The notes beneath the pieces are model-generated. The model made no database searches and was not told the origin of the DNA. It saw only the letters and a program-made list of their open reading frames with translations. From DATARH01 sp036268075 (GTDB lineage Bacteria; Pseudomonadota; Alphaproteobacteria; ATCC43930; CGMCC-115725), in NCBI GenBank assembly GCA_036268075.1, contig DATAUV010000079.1, forward strand, positions 1 to 64,000: a DNA stretch of 64,000 bases, written 5' to 3'. This document shows positions 8,184 to 17,221 of this stretch, in pieces. Every line of letters starts with the position of its first letter. Position 1 is the stretch's first letter. Both the position numbers and the translations under genes were made by a program.

Positions 8184-9380
8184 TCATGCGATCGCCAGCG
8201 CCGCGACCCCCGGCAGCTCCTTGCCTTCGAGCCATTCGAGAAACGCCCCGCCAGCGGTCGAGACGTAGGAAAGGTCGTCGGTCACCCCCGCCATCGCCAG
8301 CGCCGAAACCGTGTCGCCGCCGCCGGCGACGCTCATCAGCTCCCCGCTGCGGGTCAGCTCGGCGACGCATTTTGCGACCGCCATCGTGGCGCGGTCGAAG
8401 GGCGGCGTCTCGAACGCGCCGATCGGCCCGTTCCAGATCAAGGTGCGGGAGCCGCTCAGCGCTGACGTGATGCTGTGCACGGTCTGCGGTCCGACATCGA
8501 GGATCATCGCGTTCATCGGCACGGCGGTGACGCCGACCGTGCGGGTCGTGACCCCGGGTTCGAGCTTTTCCGCCGTCACCGCGTCATCCGGGAGGATCAC
8601 CGAGCAGCCCCGGTCGGCGGCGGCGTACATGATCTGGCGCGCGGTATCGAGCAGGTCGGGCTCGCTCAGCGACCGCCCGATCGGCCGGCCTTGCGCGGCG
8701 AGGAACGTGTTCGCCATCGCCCCGCCGATCGCGACGCGGTCGACCTTTGAGATGATGAATTTTAGCAGGTCGAGCTTGCTCGAAATCTTCGACCCGCCGA
8801 TCAGCGCCATCACCGGATGCTCCGGCGCGTCGAACGCGCGCGTCAGCGCCTCGAGTTCGGCCTGCATGTTCTTGCCGGCCGCGGCGGGAAGCAGGTGGGC
8901 GAGGGCGGCGATCGACGCGTGCGCCCGGTGCGCCGCCGAAAACGCATCGTCGACATAGGCGTCGCCCAACTCGGCGAGCGCCTTCGCGAACCCCTCGTCG
9001 TTCTTTTCTTCCTCGGGATGGAAGCGCAGGTTTTCAAGGAGCGCGACCCCTCCCGGCTCCAGCGCGTCGACGATCTTCTTCGCCTCGGGCCCGATGCAGT
9101 CGCTCGCGAACGCGACGTGGCGGCCGCCGATCGCCGCGCTGAGGGCGGGGACGATCGGGCGCAGCGACTGGCTCGGGTCGACGCCCTTGGGCCGGCCGAA
9201 ATGCGACATCACGATGACCCGCGCCTCGCGCGCGATCAGGTTCTCGATCGTCGGCGCCAGGCGCTCGATGCGCGTCGCGTCGGAAACCTGGCCGTCCTTG
9301 ACCGGGACGTTGAGGTCGGCGCGCAGCAGGACCCGCTTGCGGGCGACGTCGAGGTCGTCGAGGGTCCGAAATCGCGGCAT
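8184..9380 (-). CDS. pgk: Phosphoglycerate kinase
   Basis: This is a full-length 398-residue glycolytic phosphoglycerate kinase, which interconverts 1,3-bisphosphoglycerate plus ADP with 3-phosphoglycerate plus ATP in the cytoplasm. It begins MPRFRTLDDLDVARKRVLLRA and carries the substrate-binding ADLNVPVKDG and SHFGRPKG motifs, the nucleotide-binding GGSKISSKLDLL, LIWNGPIGAFE, and the alphaproteobacterial C-terminal signature STAGGAFLEWLEGKELPGV. It stands alone here, without gap or fba beside it; tpiA is about 42 kb away on the other strand. It is convergent with the amidohydrolase gene across two palindromes. Confidence 0.97.
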   Translation of the reverse strand: MPRFRTLDDLDVARKRVLLRADLNVPVKDGQVSDATRIERLAPTIENLIAREARVIVMSHFGRPKGVDPSQSLRPIVPALSAAIGGRHVAFASDCIGPEAKKIVDALEPGGVALLENLRFHPEEEKNDEGFAKALAELGDAYVDDAFSAAHRAHASIAALAHLLPAAAGKNMQAELEALTRAFDAPEHPVMALIGGSKISSKLDLLKFIISKVDRVAIGGAMANTFLAAQGRPIGRSLSEPDLLDTARQIMYAAADRGCSVILPDDAVTAEKLEPGVTTRTVGVTAVPMNAMILDVGPQTVHSITSALSGSRTLIWNGPIGAFETPPFDRATMAVAKCVAELTRSGELMSVAGGGDTVSALAMAGVTDDLSYVSTAGGAFLEWLEGKELPGVAALAIA

Positions 9381-9468
9381 GCTTTGGGCCTCGTCATGGT
9401 TAGCCGGTGATTAAAGCCGAGCGGTCGGGCATTGCAAACCCGGCGCGTGGTGATACCTGTTGCGCATC

Positions 9469-10506
9469 ATGGCCGGATCGATCGACAGATTGTTGTTTGA
9501 AGCCGGGCAGGCCGCGCGCATCGGATGGTTCTTCGGCCAGAAGATCCTGGCTCAGCGGGTCGCGCGCCCTTTGCCCATCCCCGAACGCCTGCGCGGCCGC
9601 CCGGTTCCCGACCGCCGCCGGCTGCTCGGCGACCTTTGGCGGCTGCTGGAGCAAGACTGGCGCAACATCGAGGCCGGCCACTATCTGCCGCCGGACGATT
9701 GGCGCGGCAGCCCGCTCGGCGCGCTGCGCCAGGCGGCCGATTTCTTCACCGATCTGCGCGCCGTCGAGTCGCTGCGCCACGGCGACCGCGCCGGGCGCCG
9801 GCTCAGCGACCCGCCGCCGGGGAAATATCCGCGCTACTACCTGCAGAAATTCCATTTCCAGAGCGACGGGTATCTCAGCACGGAGTCGGCCGAGCGCTAC
9901 GACTATCAGGTCGAGATATTGTTCGGCGGCGGCGCGGCGGCGATGCGGCGTCAGGCGCTGGTGCCGCTGCGCCAGGCGCTGGCAGAGCATCCGGGCGGCG
10001 CGCGGCTCCTCGACATCGGCTGCGGCACGGGCCTCTTCCTGCGCGAGGTCAAGCGCAACCACCCCCGCCTCGCCGTCACCGGTCTCGACCTCTCGCCACC
10101 CTATCTCGACGTGGCGCGGCGGCGTCTTTCCGGTTGGTCCGGCGTCGACCTCGTCGAGGCGGGGGCCGAGGCGATACCGGCCGAGGATGCCGCGTTCGAC
10201 ATCGTCACCTGCGTCTACCTGATGCACGAACTCCCGCCCGCGGTCCGGCGCAACGTCGCCGCCGAGATCGCGCGCGTGCTCAGGCCGGGCGGGGTGCTGA
10301 TCCTCGTTGATTCGCTCCAGCTCGGCGACGAGCCTGGTTACGACGCAACGCTGGAGTGGTTTCCGGTCGCCTTTCACGAGCCGTATTACGCCGGCTATCT
10401 CCGGGCCGACCTGGACAAATTGATGGCTCCGGCGCTGACCCCGCTAGATCGCGTTCCGGCGTATTTCTCCAAAGTGTTGACATATCGCCGTAATTCCGGA
10501 CGCTAA
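9469..10506 (+). CDS. Class I SAM-dependent methyltransferase
   Basis: This 345-residue protein has a Rossmann methyltransferase domain in its second half. Motif I LDIGCGTG is at residues 181-188, followed by an acidic strand end (VTGLDLSPPYLDVARRR) and a motif-II/III region VTCVYLMHELPP and VLRPGGVLILVDS, all of the UbiE/MenG-like group. The first 150 residues are an uncharacterised helical region rich in Arg and Trp that I cannot assign. I use the ATG at 9469; an in-frame TTG lies three codons upstream. It is divergent from pgk, with about 88 bases between them. The substrate is unknown. Confidence 0.8.
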   Translation: MAGSIDRLLFEAGQAARIGWFFGQKILAQRVARPLPIPERLRGRPVPDRRRLLGDLWRLLEQDWRNIEAGHYLPPDDWRGSPLGALRQAADFFTDLRAVESLRHGDRAGRRLSDPPPGKYPRYYLQKFHFQSDGYLSTESAERYDYQVEILFGGGAAAMRRQALVPLRQALAEHPGGARLLDIGCGTGLFLREVKRNHPRLAVTGLDLSPPYLDVARRRLSGWSGVDLVEAGAEAIPAEDAAFDIVTCVYLMHELPPAVRRNVAAEIARVLRPGGVLILVDSLQLGDEPGYDATLEWFPVAFHEPYYAGYLRADLDKLMAPALTPLDRVPAYFSKVLTYRRNSGR

Positions 10507-10564
10507 CTACCACATATAGATGGCTGTTGGCGGAGGCACACAAGGATGCTACCGTATCTAGTGA

Positions 10565-10582
10565 TGGCAGTGGGGACTGCCA
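10565..10582. promoter_or_regulatory. Perfect hairpin upstream of gcrA
   Basis: TGGCAGT and ACTGCCA form a perfect 7-bp stem with a GGGG loop, ending 18 bases before the gcrA ATG. It is too short and lacks the T-tract of a terminator. An operator for a dimeric repressor or a 5' UTR structure are both possible. No GANTC methylation site was seen in the 94-base gap. Confidence 0.45.
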
Positions 10583-10600
10583 CAGAATACGGGGTCGGGC

Positions 10601-10945
10601 ATGGATAACACCTGGACAGACGATCGTATCGGCGAGTTGAGCCGGCTGTGGGACGAAGGCGTGACCACCGCGGAGATCGGGCGGCGCATCGGCGTCACCA
10701 AGAACGCGGTGATCGGCAAGGTTCACCGGCTCGGCCTGGTGCCGCGCGTGATCACCATCAAGCCGGCCCCCCGCCGGTTTGTCTTCGAGTTCACGGGCCC
10801 GGTCTGCATGTGGCCGCTCGGCCATCCGGGCGACGAGGACTTCCACTTCTGCGGCGAGCACCCGATGGCCGGCAAGCCCTACTGCGCCGACCACGCCGCG
10901 GTCGCCTATATCCGCCCAAAGGAGAATAAAGAAAGGGCGGCCTAA
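10601..10945 (+). CDS. gcrA: GcrA-family cell-cycle regulator
   Basis: This 114-residue protein matches GcrA, the alphaproteobacterial sigma70 cofactor that activates cell-cycle promoters through methylated GANTC sites. The N-terminal DNA-binding domain is nearly canonical: WTDDRIGELSRLWDEGVTTA, then EIGRRIGVTKNAVIGKVHRL. The C-terminal sigma-binding part is present as CMWPLGHPGDEDFHFCGEHP and PYCADHAAVAYIRP. The protein is much shorter than Caulobacter GcrA (about 173 residues) because the linker between the domains is only about 20 residues. A family A palindrome follows directly and separates it from the convergent VWA gene. Confidence 0.93.
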   Translation: MDNTWTDDRIGELSRLWDEGVTTAEIGRRIGVTKNAVIGKVHRLGLVPRVITIKPAPRRFVFEFTGPVCMWPLGHPGDEDFHFCGEHPMAGKPYCADHAAVAYIRPKENKERAA

Positions 10946-10946
10946 A

Positions 10947-11001
10947 GGACCGCGGGCGTCCCATCCGCATTTTTCAGGTGCGGGCGAGACGCCCGCGGTC
11001 C
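10947..11001. repeat. Palindromic repeat, family A, copy 3
   Basis: The arms GGACCGCGGGCGTCCCATCC and GCGGGCGAGACGCCCGCGG plus TCC flank a short loop. It fills nearly all the space between the gcrA stop (10943-10945) and the VWA-gene stop at 11004, and so is well placed as a bidirectional terminator. Confidence 0.9.
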
Positions 11002-11003
11002 GG

Positions 11004-12176
11004 CTACCGCGTCAGTTCCCGCATCGCGCGATCGATCCCCTCGATCGTCAGCGGGAACATGCGGTGCTCCATGATCGCCTGGATCATGCCGATGCTGGTG
11101 GTCCCGCCCCAGTATTTCTCGGGCACCGGGTTGAGCCATATCGCCTTGGCATAAAAGCCGAGCAGGCGGCGCATCCACGCCTCGCCGGACTCGTCGTTCC
11201 ACCGCTCGACGCTGCCGCCTTCGCGGTCGATCTCATAGGGGCTCATGCTGGCGTCGCCGACCAGCACGATCTTGTGGTTGGCGTCGTAGGTGCGCAGAAT
11301 TTCGAGCACGTTGAGCTGCTCGACATGCCGCCGCCGCGAGTCCTTCCACACCGTGTCGTACAGGCAGTTGTGGAAATAGAAATGCACCAGATGCTTGAAC
11401 TCGCCCCGCGCCGCCGAGAACAGCTCCTCGCAGACGCGGACATGGTCCTCCATCGACCCGCCGACATCGAGGAACAGCAGCAGCTTCACCGCATTGTGCC
11501 GCTCCGGCACGAGCCTCAGGTCGAGCCAGCCGGCGTTGTTCGCGGTGTCGCGGATCGTCTGCGGTAAATCGAGTTCCAGATCGGCGCCTTGGCGGGCGAA
11601 CTGGCGCAGCCGGCGCAGCGCGACCTTGATGTTGCGGGTGCCGAGCTCGACCGTGTCGTCGAGATTGCGGAACTCGCGCTTGTCCCACACCTTCACCGCG
11701 CGCCGGTTCTTGCTCTCGCCGCCGATGCGGATGCCCTCGGGGTTGTAGCCGGAATTGCCGTAGGGTGAGGTGCCGGCCGTGCCGATCCACTTCTTGCCGC
11801 CCGAATGTCGGCCTTTCTGCTCGGCGAGCCGTTCGCGCAGCGTCTCCATCAGCTTTTCCCAGCCGCCCTGCGCCTCAATCTGCGCCTTCTCCTCGGCAGT
11901 CAGCAGCCGCTCGGCGAGCGCCTTGAGCCATTCCTCGGGCAATTCGGTCTTCGGGTCCTCCGGCGTCTCGATGCCCTGAAAGCAATGCCCAAACACCCGG
12001 TCGAACCGGTCGAGATGCCGCTCGTCCTTAACGAGGGTCGTGCGCGCCAGATAGTAAAACTCGTCGATATCGAACGCCGCGACCCGCTTCTGCATCGCCT
12101 CCAACAGCGTCAGAAACTCCCGCAACGAAGCCGGCACCTTGGCCTGACGGAGTTCGAGGAAGAACGAGATGAACAT
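11004..12176 (-). CDS. CoxE-like VWA-domain protein
   Basis: This 390-residue protein is of the CoxE/VWA type that partners MoxR AAA ATPases. The first 200 residues are a helical region with the conserved TAGTSPYG and NPEGIRIGG stretch. The VWA domain starts near residue 230 with KLLLFLDVGGSMEDH, giving a metal-ion-dependent adhesion site DxGxS at 237-241. These ATPase/VWA pairs act as chaperones that insert metal or activate protein complexes. The partner moxR gene lies upstream on the same strand, separated by one small gene and a family A palindrome. No obvious client enzyme, such as a CO dehydrogenase, is next to it. Confidence 0.87.
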   Translation of the reverse strand: MFISFFLELRQAKVPASLREFLTLLEAMQKRVAAFDIDEFYYLARTTLVKDERHLDRFDRVFGHCFQGIETPEDPKTELPEEWLKALAERLLTAEEKAQIEAQGGWEKLMETLRERLAEQKGRHSGGKKWIGTAGTSPYGNSGYNPEGIRIGGESKNRRAVKVWDKREFRNLDDTVELGTRNIKVALRRLRQFARQGADLELDLPQTIRDTANNAGWLDLRLVPERHNAVKLLLFLDVGGSMEDHVRVCEELFSAARGEFKHLVHFYFHNCLYDTVWKDSRRRHVEQLNVLEILRTYDANHKIVLVGDASMSPYEIDREGGSVERWNDESGEAWMRRLLGFYAKAIWLNPVPEKYWGGTTSIGMIQAIMEHRMFPLTIEGIDRAMRELTR

Positions 12177-12189
12177 GCCGGCTCACCAA

Positions 12190-12249
12190 TGGACCGCGGG
12201 CGTCCCGCCCGCATCGGCGATTGATTGCGGGCGAGACGCCCGCGGTCCA
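12190..12249. repeat. Palindromic repeat, family A, copy 4
   Basis: The TGGACCGCGGGCGTCCCGCC arm and its reverse complement ending in GCGGTCCA surround a 17-base loop. It lies between the small conserved gene and the VWA gene, inside what would otherwise be one minus-strand operon. Confidence 0.9.
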
Positions 12250-12268
12250 ATCCCTGCGCCCATTCCCG

Positions 12269-12619
12269 CTATCCGGGCAACGCAACGAGTGCCTGGACCA
12301 CCTCCATCGTGTCGATGTCGCCGTCCCAATAAGCGACGAGGGTGTCCGTGTTCAATGCGACCCAGGCGGCCACGGCGCGTTCATCGTCGGTGGATAGATT
12401 CCCGGCGACGGTACGTGGTGACGGACGCACCGCTACGACGGCCACATTGTCCACGTTCATCTGGTTGCCGTGGGTCGTATTGACCTTGATCCGCACGTCG
12501 TGGCGAGCGTGCCCGCGCGGACTGACCCACACCGTCATCGGAAGCCCGGTCGTGCGCGGATAAAGGTTCGCCATCTCGTAGAGCTCATCCGCGTCGATCG
12601 TCGTTTGGTCGCCTTTCAT
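12269..12619 (-). CDS. Conserved hypothetical protein between MoxR and VWA genes
   Basis: This is a 116-residue soluble protein from the ATG at 12619. An alternative TTG at 12628 would overlap the moxR stop by four bases and give three more residues. The sequence has a recognisable conserved core, MANLYPRTTGLPMTVWVSPR and HARHDVRIKVNTTHGNQM, then a Trp/Asp-rich end (YWDGDIDTMEVVQAL). I recall similar small proteins in alphaproteobacteria, but know no function. Its position between an AAA ATPase and a VWA protein suggests an accessory or regulatory role. A DUF4160-like or antitoxin identity is possible but not supported by any motif I can name. Confidence 0.7.
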   Translation of the reverse strand: MKGDQTTIDADELYEMANLYPRTTGLPMTVWVSPRGHARHDVRIKVNTTHGNQMNVDNVAVVAVRPSPRTVAGNLSTDDERAVAAWVALNTDTLVAYWDGDIDTMEVVQALVALPG

Positions 12620-12624
12620 CGGAC

Positions 12625-13476
<852 letters not shown>

Positions 13477-13515
13477 GAAGGTCCTGTCTATCCTGGGTTG
13501 AGACGAAGGGTACGC

Positions 13516-13545
13516 GAAGGCAGCGGCGTGTTGCCGCTGCCCTTC
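13516..13545. terminator. Hairpin between tatA and moxR
   Basis: CAGCGGC and GCCGCTG form a perfect stem around a five-base GTGTT loop, extended by GAAGG against CCCTTC with one bulge. It lies 11 bases past the tatA stop and is positioned as its terminator, but there is no long T-tract on the minus strand. Confidence 0.5.
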
Positions 13546-13556
13546 TCAGGGGTGGG

Positions 13557-13796
13557 TCAGGCGTGCTCGCGCTTGGGTTCGGCGGAGACGGTCGCGGCCG
13601 CGGGCGGCGGCGAGGTTACCTGAGCCGGCGACACGGTTGCCGCGTCCGGCTCTTCCTCATCCTTCATCCCGGCCTTGAATGCCTTGATCCCTTTGGCGAA
13701 ATCGCCCATTACGTTGGTCAGCTTGCCGCGTCCGCCAAACAACAGAAGGCCTACCGCCAAAACGACAAGCCAATGCCAGATGCTCATGGAACCCAT
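13557..13796 (-). CDS. tatA: Sec-independent translocase subunit TatA
   Basis: This 79-residue protein begins MGSMSIWHWLVVLAVGLLLF, the standard TatA single transmembrane helix, followed by the FGGRGKLTNVMGDFAKGIKA amphipathic helix and an acidic, Ala/Pro-rich tail. TatA oligomers form the variable pore of the twin-arginine translocation system. tatB and tatC are not adjacent, unlike the common tatABC arrangement, so they must lie outside the window or the system is split. Two binding proteins in the window (973 and 22365) have Tat-type signals. Confidence 0.9.
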   Translation of the reverse strand: MGSMSIWHWLVVLAVGLLLFGGRGKLTNVMGDFAKGIKAFKAGMKDEEEPDAATVSPAQVTSPPPAAATVSAEPKREHA

Positions 13797-13945
13797 GTCG
13801 ACGATCCCGAAAACTAAAGAAACATCATTTTAGCAGACTCGGCCCGGTGATGCCCACCGATTCGCCATGAGGGCTTTTCGGTCGCGCCCGCGTATGGCAC
13901 GACTTCGTGCCTCACCTCGGAAAATCAAGTGGAAACCCCTGTCCG

Positions 13946-15049
13946 ATGACCTATTTCCCGCCTGCCGATCCCGCCTGGGAACACGCCGAGCCGCGCGACG
14001 CCGGGCTCGACCCCGCCAAGATCGCCGACGCGGTCCGCCATGCCGCCGCGCACGAAACCAAATGGAGCCGCGACCTCCAGCACATGGTCGAGACCGATTT
14101 CGACGAGATGCCGCCGTGGAACGAGGCGCTGGGGCCGGTGCGGCCGCGCGGCGGCCCGAACGGGGTGATCACCCGCGGCGGGCGGATCGTCGGTAGCTGG
14201 GGCGACCCGCGGCAGGTCGACATGACCTTTTCGGTCGCCAAGAGCTATCTGTCGATCCTCGCGGGCATCGCCTTCGACCGCGGCATGATCCGCGACCTCG
14301 ACGAGCCTGTGCGCCGCACCGTCGACGATGGCGGGTTCGACCCGCCGCATAACGACGCGATCACCTGGAACCACTTGTTGCAGCAGATTTCGGAATGGGA
14401 GGGCACGCTGTGGGACAAGCCCGACCTGCTCGACCGCAACCGCTCGATCGGCGGCCGTCCGACCGAGGGCAGGAAGGGGACCCACCGCGATCTGCGCCAG
14501 CCCGGTACGTTCTGGGAATATAACGACGTCCGCGTCAATCGGCTGAGCCTGGCGCTGATGCGCGTCTGGGGACGCCCGTTGCCGGAGGTGTTCCGCGAGC
14601 TGGTGATGACCCCGATCGGCGCGTCGCCGAGCTGGGAATGGCAGGGCTATCGCAACTCGTATGTCGAGATCGACGGGCGCCGGATGCACTCGGTCCCGGG
14701 CGGGTCGCATTGGGGCGGCGGGGTGTTTATCGACGCGCTCGACCAGGCCAGGATCGGGCTGTTGATGCTGCGCGGCGGCGAGTGGAACGGCCGCCGCATC
14801 CTCTCCGAGAGCTGGATAGAGAGGATGCGGGTGCCGTGTTCGCTGTACCCCAGCTATGGCCTCTTGTGGTGGCTCAACACCAACCGTGCGCTCTACCCGA
14901 GCGCGCCGGAGGGCAGCTATTTCGCCAGCGGCGCCGGCGGCAACTTGACCTGGATCGAGCCGTCGCTCGACATCGTCGCCGTGCTTCGCTGGATCGACCG
15001 GGCGGAGACAGATGGGTTCATCCGCCGGGTCGTCGAGGCCGTTGGCTAG
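13946..15049 (+). CDS. Beta-lactamase-family serine hydrolase
   Basis: This is a 367-residue protein of the class C beta-lactamase/esterase fold. The SxxK nucleophile motif is SVAK at residues 96-99, and the Tyr motif appears as EYNDVRVN with Tyr 192. Members hydrolyse esters, amides or peptides; beta-lactam resistance is not implied. No signal peptide is visible, so it is probably cytoplasmic. I start at the ATG at 13946, since the open frame upstream to 13907 has no family features. Its TAG stop (15047-15049) falls inside the left edge of a family D palindrome. Confidence 0.85.
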   Translation: MTYFPPADPAWEHAEPRDAGLDPAKIADAVRHAAAHETKWSRDLQHMVETDFDEMPPWNEALGPVRPRGGPNGVITRGGRIVGSWGDPRQVDMTFSVAKSYLSILAGIAFDRGMIRDLDEPVRRTVDDGGFDPPHNDAITWNHLLQQISEWEGTLWDKPDLLDRNRSIGGRPTEGRKGTHRDLRQPGTFWEYNDVRVNRLSLALMRVWGRPLPEVFRELVMTPIGASPSWEWQGYRNSYVEIDGRRMHSVPGGSHWGGGVFIDALDQARIGLLMLRGGEWNGRRILSESWIERMRVPCSLYPSYGLLWWLNTNRALYPSAPEGSYFASGAGGNLTWIEPSLDIVAVLRWIDRAETDGFIRRVVEAVG

Positions 15050-15152
15050 AGCAAAATCCGATCCTATTGAATCGGATTTCGCTCTTCAACTATTTGAAGT
15101 GGCGCATGTTCTCATCGGAAAAGTGGGACCACTTTTCCGGAACATGCTCTAG
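15046..15152. repeat. Palindromic repeat, family D, copy 2
   Basis: The element opens CTAGAGCAAAATCCGATCC and closes GGAACATGCTCTAG, closely matching the copy at 8074. Its two CTAG ends provide the stop codons of both flanking convergent genes: TAG at 15047-15049 for the serine hydrolase and TAG on the minus strand at 15149-15151 for the DUF805 gene. Confidence 0.92.
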
Positions 15153-15502
15153 GCGGTTGCCGGGTCGGCCCCGTAGCCGTTGTTGCCGGAGGTACCCGGC
15201 AGGAACAGCATCTCGATCATCACCCAGATGTTCAAGAACGGCACGACCATCAGCAGGATGAACCAGCCCGACCGGCCGCGGTCATGCACCCGCTTGATGG
15301 AGACGGCGATGCTGGGCCACAGCATCGCCAGCAGGTAGACGTACAGGAGAATCATCGCGACCCACGGGTCGAACAGCATGAACAGCAGGATCTCGAGGAC
15401 CACTGTCGCGACGATGTAGGGCAACGCCCACCGCAGCCAGAATTGCGAACGGGAAATCCGGCCTTTCGCCGAAAGCAGAAACTGTGAAAGCGACGGTTGC
15501 AT
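15149..15502 (-). CDS. DUF805 membrane protein
   Basis: This 117-residue inner-membrane protein has the DUF805 pattern: GRISRSQFWLRW near residue 14, three hydrophobic segments, VSIKRVHDRGRSGW, and the C-terminal GTSGNNGYGADP. DUF805 proteins are widespread and of unknown function. Its stop codon is supplied by the adjoining family D palindrome. Upstream, 15503-15676 holds an AT-richer segment with a GATTC (GANTC) site, plausibly its promoter region, divergent from minC. Confidence 0.9.
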   Translation of the reverse strand: MQPSLSQFLLSAKGRISRSQFWLRWALPYIVATVVLEILLFMLFDPWVAMILLYVYLLAMLWPSIAVSIKRVHDRGRSGWFILLMVVPFLNIWVMIEMLFLPGTSGNNGYGADPATA

Positions 15503-15676
15503 GTGCGTCTCCTTACGGTGGATTCGATAAACATGAACTTTATGTAATGTACCACAAACGGACGCCGTGAGCGAACACGTCGTGACGAACCCGCGCGTGG
15601 GGCGGGTGGCGGCGAAAGCCGTTGCGGCGGCGCCGAGATCGGGCTAACCCGTAACCCTCGGTCGGGGAAAGGCGGA

Positions 15677-16357
15677 ATGGCGGCGGGTTCACTCGTACAG
15701 GGGGCGTTGTTTACCGTCATGGTCGTTCGCGCGGCGATGCTGCGCGACCCGTCCTTTGAGCATGAGCTGTCGCGCCAGGTCGAACGCAGCCCCCGATTCT
15801 TTCGCGGCGCTCCGGTCGTGCTCGACCTCAGGGGCGCCGCCGGGTACGAATCGGCCGACGAGTTCGGCGCCGCCCGCGATGTGCTGGGCCATTACGGGCT
15901 GATGCTGGTCGGGGTCCAGAACGCCACGCCGGGTCAGCTTGAGGCGGCCGCCGCGACCGGGCTCGCGAGCTTTGCGCCGACCGCCGCCCAGCCGACCCGC
16001 GCCCCGGCCGAGCCGGCGCCTCCGGCGGCGGCAAAGGCGCGGCTGGTGACCCAACCCGTCCGGTCCGGCACGCAGATCTACGCCCGCGGCACCGACCTGA
16101 TCGTGACCGCCGCGGTCAGCCCCGGAGCAGAACTGATCGCCGACGGGAACATCCATGTTTACAGTGCCTTGCGGGGGCGCGCCGTGGCCGGCGCAAACGG
16201 CGATGCCGGCGCGCGGATCTTTTGCGGCCGGCTCGAAGCGGAATTGATCAGCATAGCCGGGCGGTATCTCGTCAGCGACCAGTTGCCGGCCGACCAGCGC
16301 GGTCATCCGGTGCAGATCGCGCTTGTCGATGACCAGTTGACCATCACGCGGATTTAA
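15677..16357 (+). CDS. minC: Septum-site determining protein MinC
   Basis: This is a 226-residue MinC, the FtsZ antagonist that blocks division near the cell poles when recruited by MinD. The N-terminal FtsZ-interacting domain occupies about residues 1-100; a Pro/Ala-rich linker (about 101-122) follows. The C-terminal beta-helix domain carries VRSGTQIYARGTDLIV, IHVYSALRGRAVAG and GARIFCGRLEAELISIAG, the MinD-binding surface. It starts at an ATG after GGGAAAGGCGGA. It is the first gene of minC-minD-minE; the 48-base gap to minD carries the minD ribosome-binding site. Confidence 0.95.
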   Translation: MAAGSLVQGALFTVMVVRAAMLRDPSFEHELSRQVERSPRFFRGAPVVLDLRGAAGYESADEFGAARDVLGHYGLMLVGVQNATPGQLEAAAATGLASFAPTAAQPTRAPAEPAPPAAAKARLVTQPVRSGTQIYARGTDLIVTAAVSPGAELIADGNIHVYSALRGRAVAGANGDAGARIFCGRLEAELISIAGRYLVSDQLPADQRGHPVQIALVDDQLTITRI

Positions 16358-16405
16358 CGCTCATCATTGGCGAGCATGGCCGGCGCGCGGTGAGGGGAGG
16401 GCCCG

Positions 16406-17221
16406 TTGGCAGCAAAGGTAATCGTCGTCACGTCAGGCAAAGGGGGGGTCGGAAAGACCACCACCTCCGCCGCCTTTGCCGCCGGCTTGGCGCTGCGCGG
16501 CCACAGGACCGTGGTGATCGATTTCGACGTGGGCCTCCGGAATCTCGACCTGGTGATGGGTTGCGAGCGCCGGGTGGTGTTCGATTTCATCAACGTCATC
16601 AACGGCGACGCCAACCTCAACCAGGCCCTGATCAAGGACAAGCGCAACGACAATCTGTTCATCTTTCCGACCTCGCAGACCCGCGACAAGGACGCGCTGA
16701 AGCGCGAGGGGGTCGAGCGGGTGCTCGAGGAATTGCGGAAGACCTTCGACTACATCATCTGCGACAGCCCCGCCGGGATCGAGCACGGGGCGATCACCGC
16801 GCTTTATTTCGCCGACAGCGCGGTCATCGTCACCAACCCCGAGGTGTCGTCGGTACGCGACAGCGACCGCATCATCGGCATCCTGTCATCGCGCTCGCGC
16901 CGGGCCGAGCGCAACGAGCCGCCGGTCGACATCCACCTGCTCTTGACCCGCTACGACCCCGACCGGGTGACGAGGGGCGAGATGCTCGGCGTCGACGACG
17001 TAAAGGAAATCCTGTCGGTCCCGCTTTTGGGCGTGATCCCGGAATCGGAATCGGTGCTGCGCGCGTCGAATACCGGCACCCCGGTCGTGTTCGACGCCGA
17101 AAGCCCGGCCGGGCGGGCGTATACCGACGCGGTCGCGCGGTTTCTCGGCGAGCAGCGCGAGATGCGCTTTCTCAAGCCCGAGCGGAAGGGCTTTTTCCGC
17201 ATCTTGTTCGGTAGGGCGTGA
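16406..17221 (+). CDS. minD: Septum-site determining ATPase MinD
   Basis: This is a 271-residue MinD. The deviant Walker A motif GKGGVGKTT is at residues 11-19, followed by DFDVGLRNLDLVMGCERRVV and the Walker B-like YIICDSPAGIEHGA. The C-terminus KPERKGFFRILFG can form the amphipathic helix that binds the membrane. MinD recruits MinC and oscillates or forms gradients with MinE. The start is a TTG at 16406, supported by GAGGGGAGG five bases upstream; no ATG fits. The stop overlaps the minE start. Confidence 0.96.
   Translation: MAAKVIVVTSGKGGVGKTTTSAAFAAGLALRGHRTVVIDFDVGLRNLDLVMGCERRVVFDFINVINGDANLNQALIKDKRNDNLFIFPTSQTRDKDALKREGVERVLEELRKTFDYIICDSPAGIEHGAITALYFADSAVIVTNPEVSSVRDSDRIIGILSSRSRRAERNEPPVDIHLLLTRYDPDRVTRGEMLGVDDVKEILSVPLLGVIPESESVLRASNTGTPVVFDAESPAGRAYTDAVARFLGEQREMRFLKPERKGFFRILFGRA

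Noticed and set aside
13907..15049. Serine hydrolase as an antibiotic-resistance beta-lactamase
   Set aside because: Only the SxxK and Tyr motifs of the wider esterase/lactamase superfamily are present, there is no signal peptide, and no class-specific KTG context was identified.
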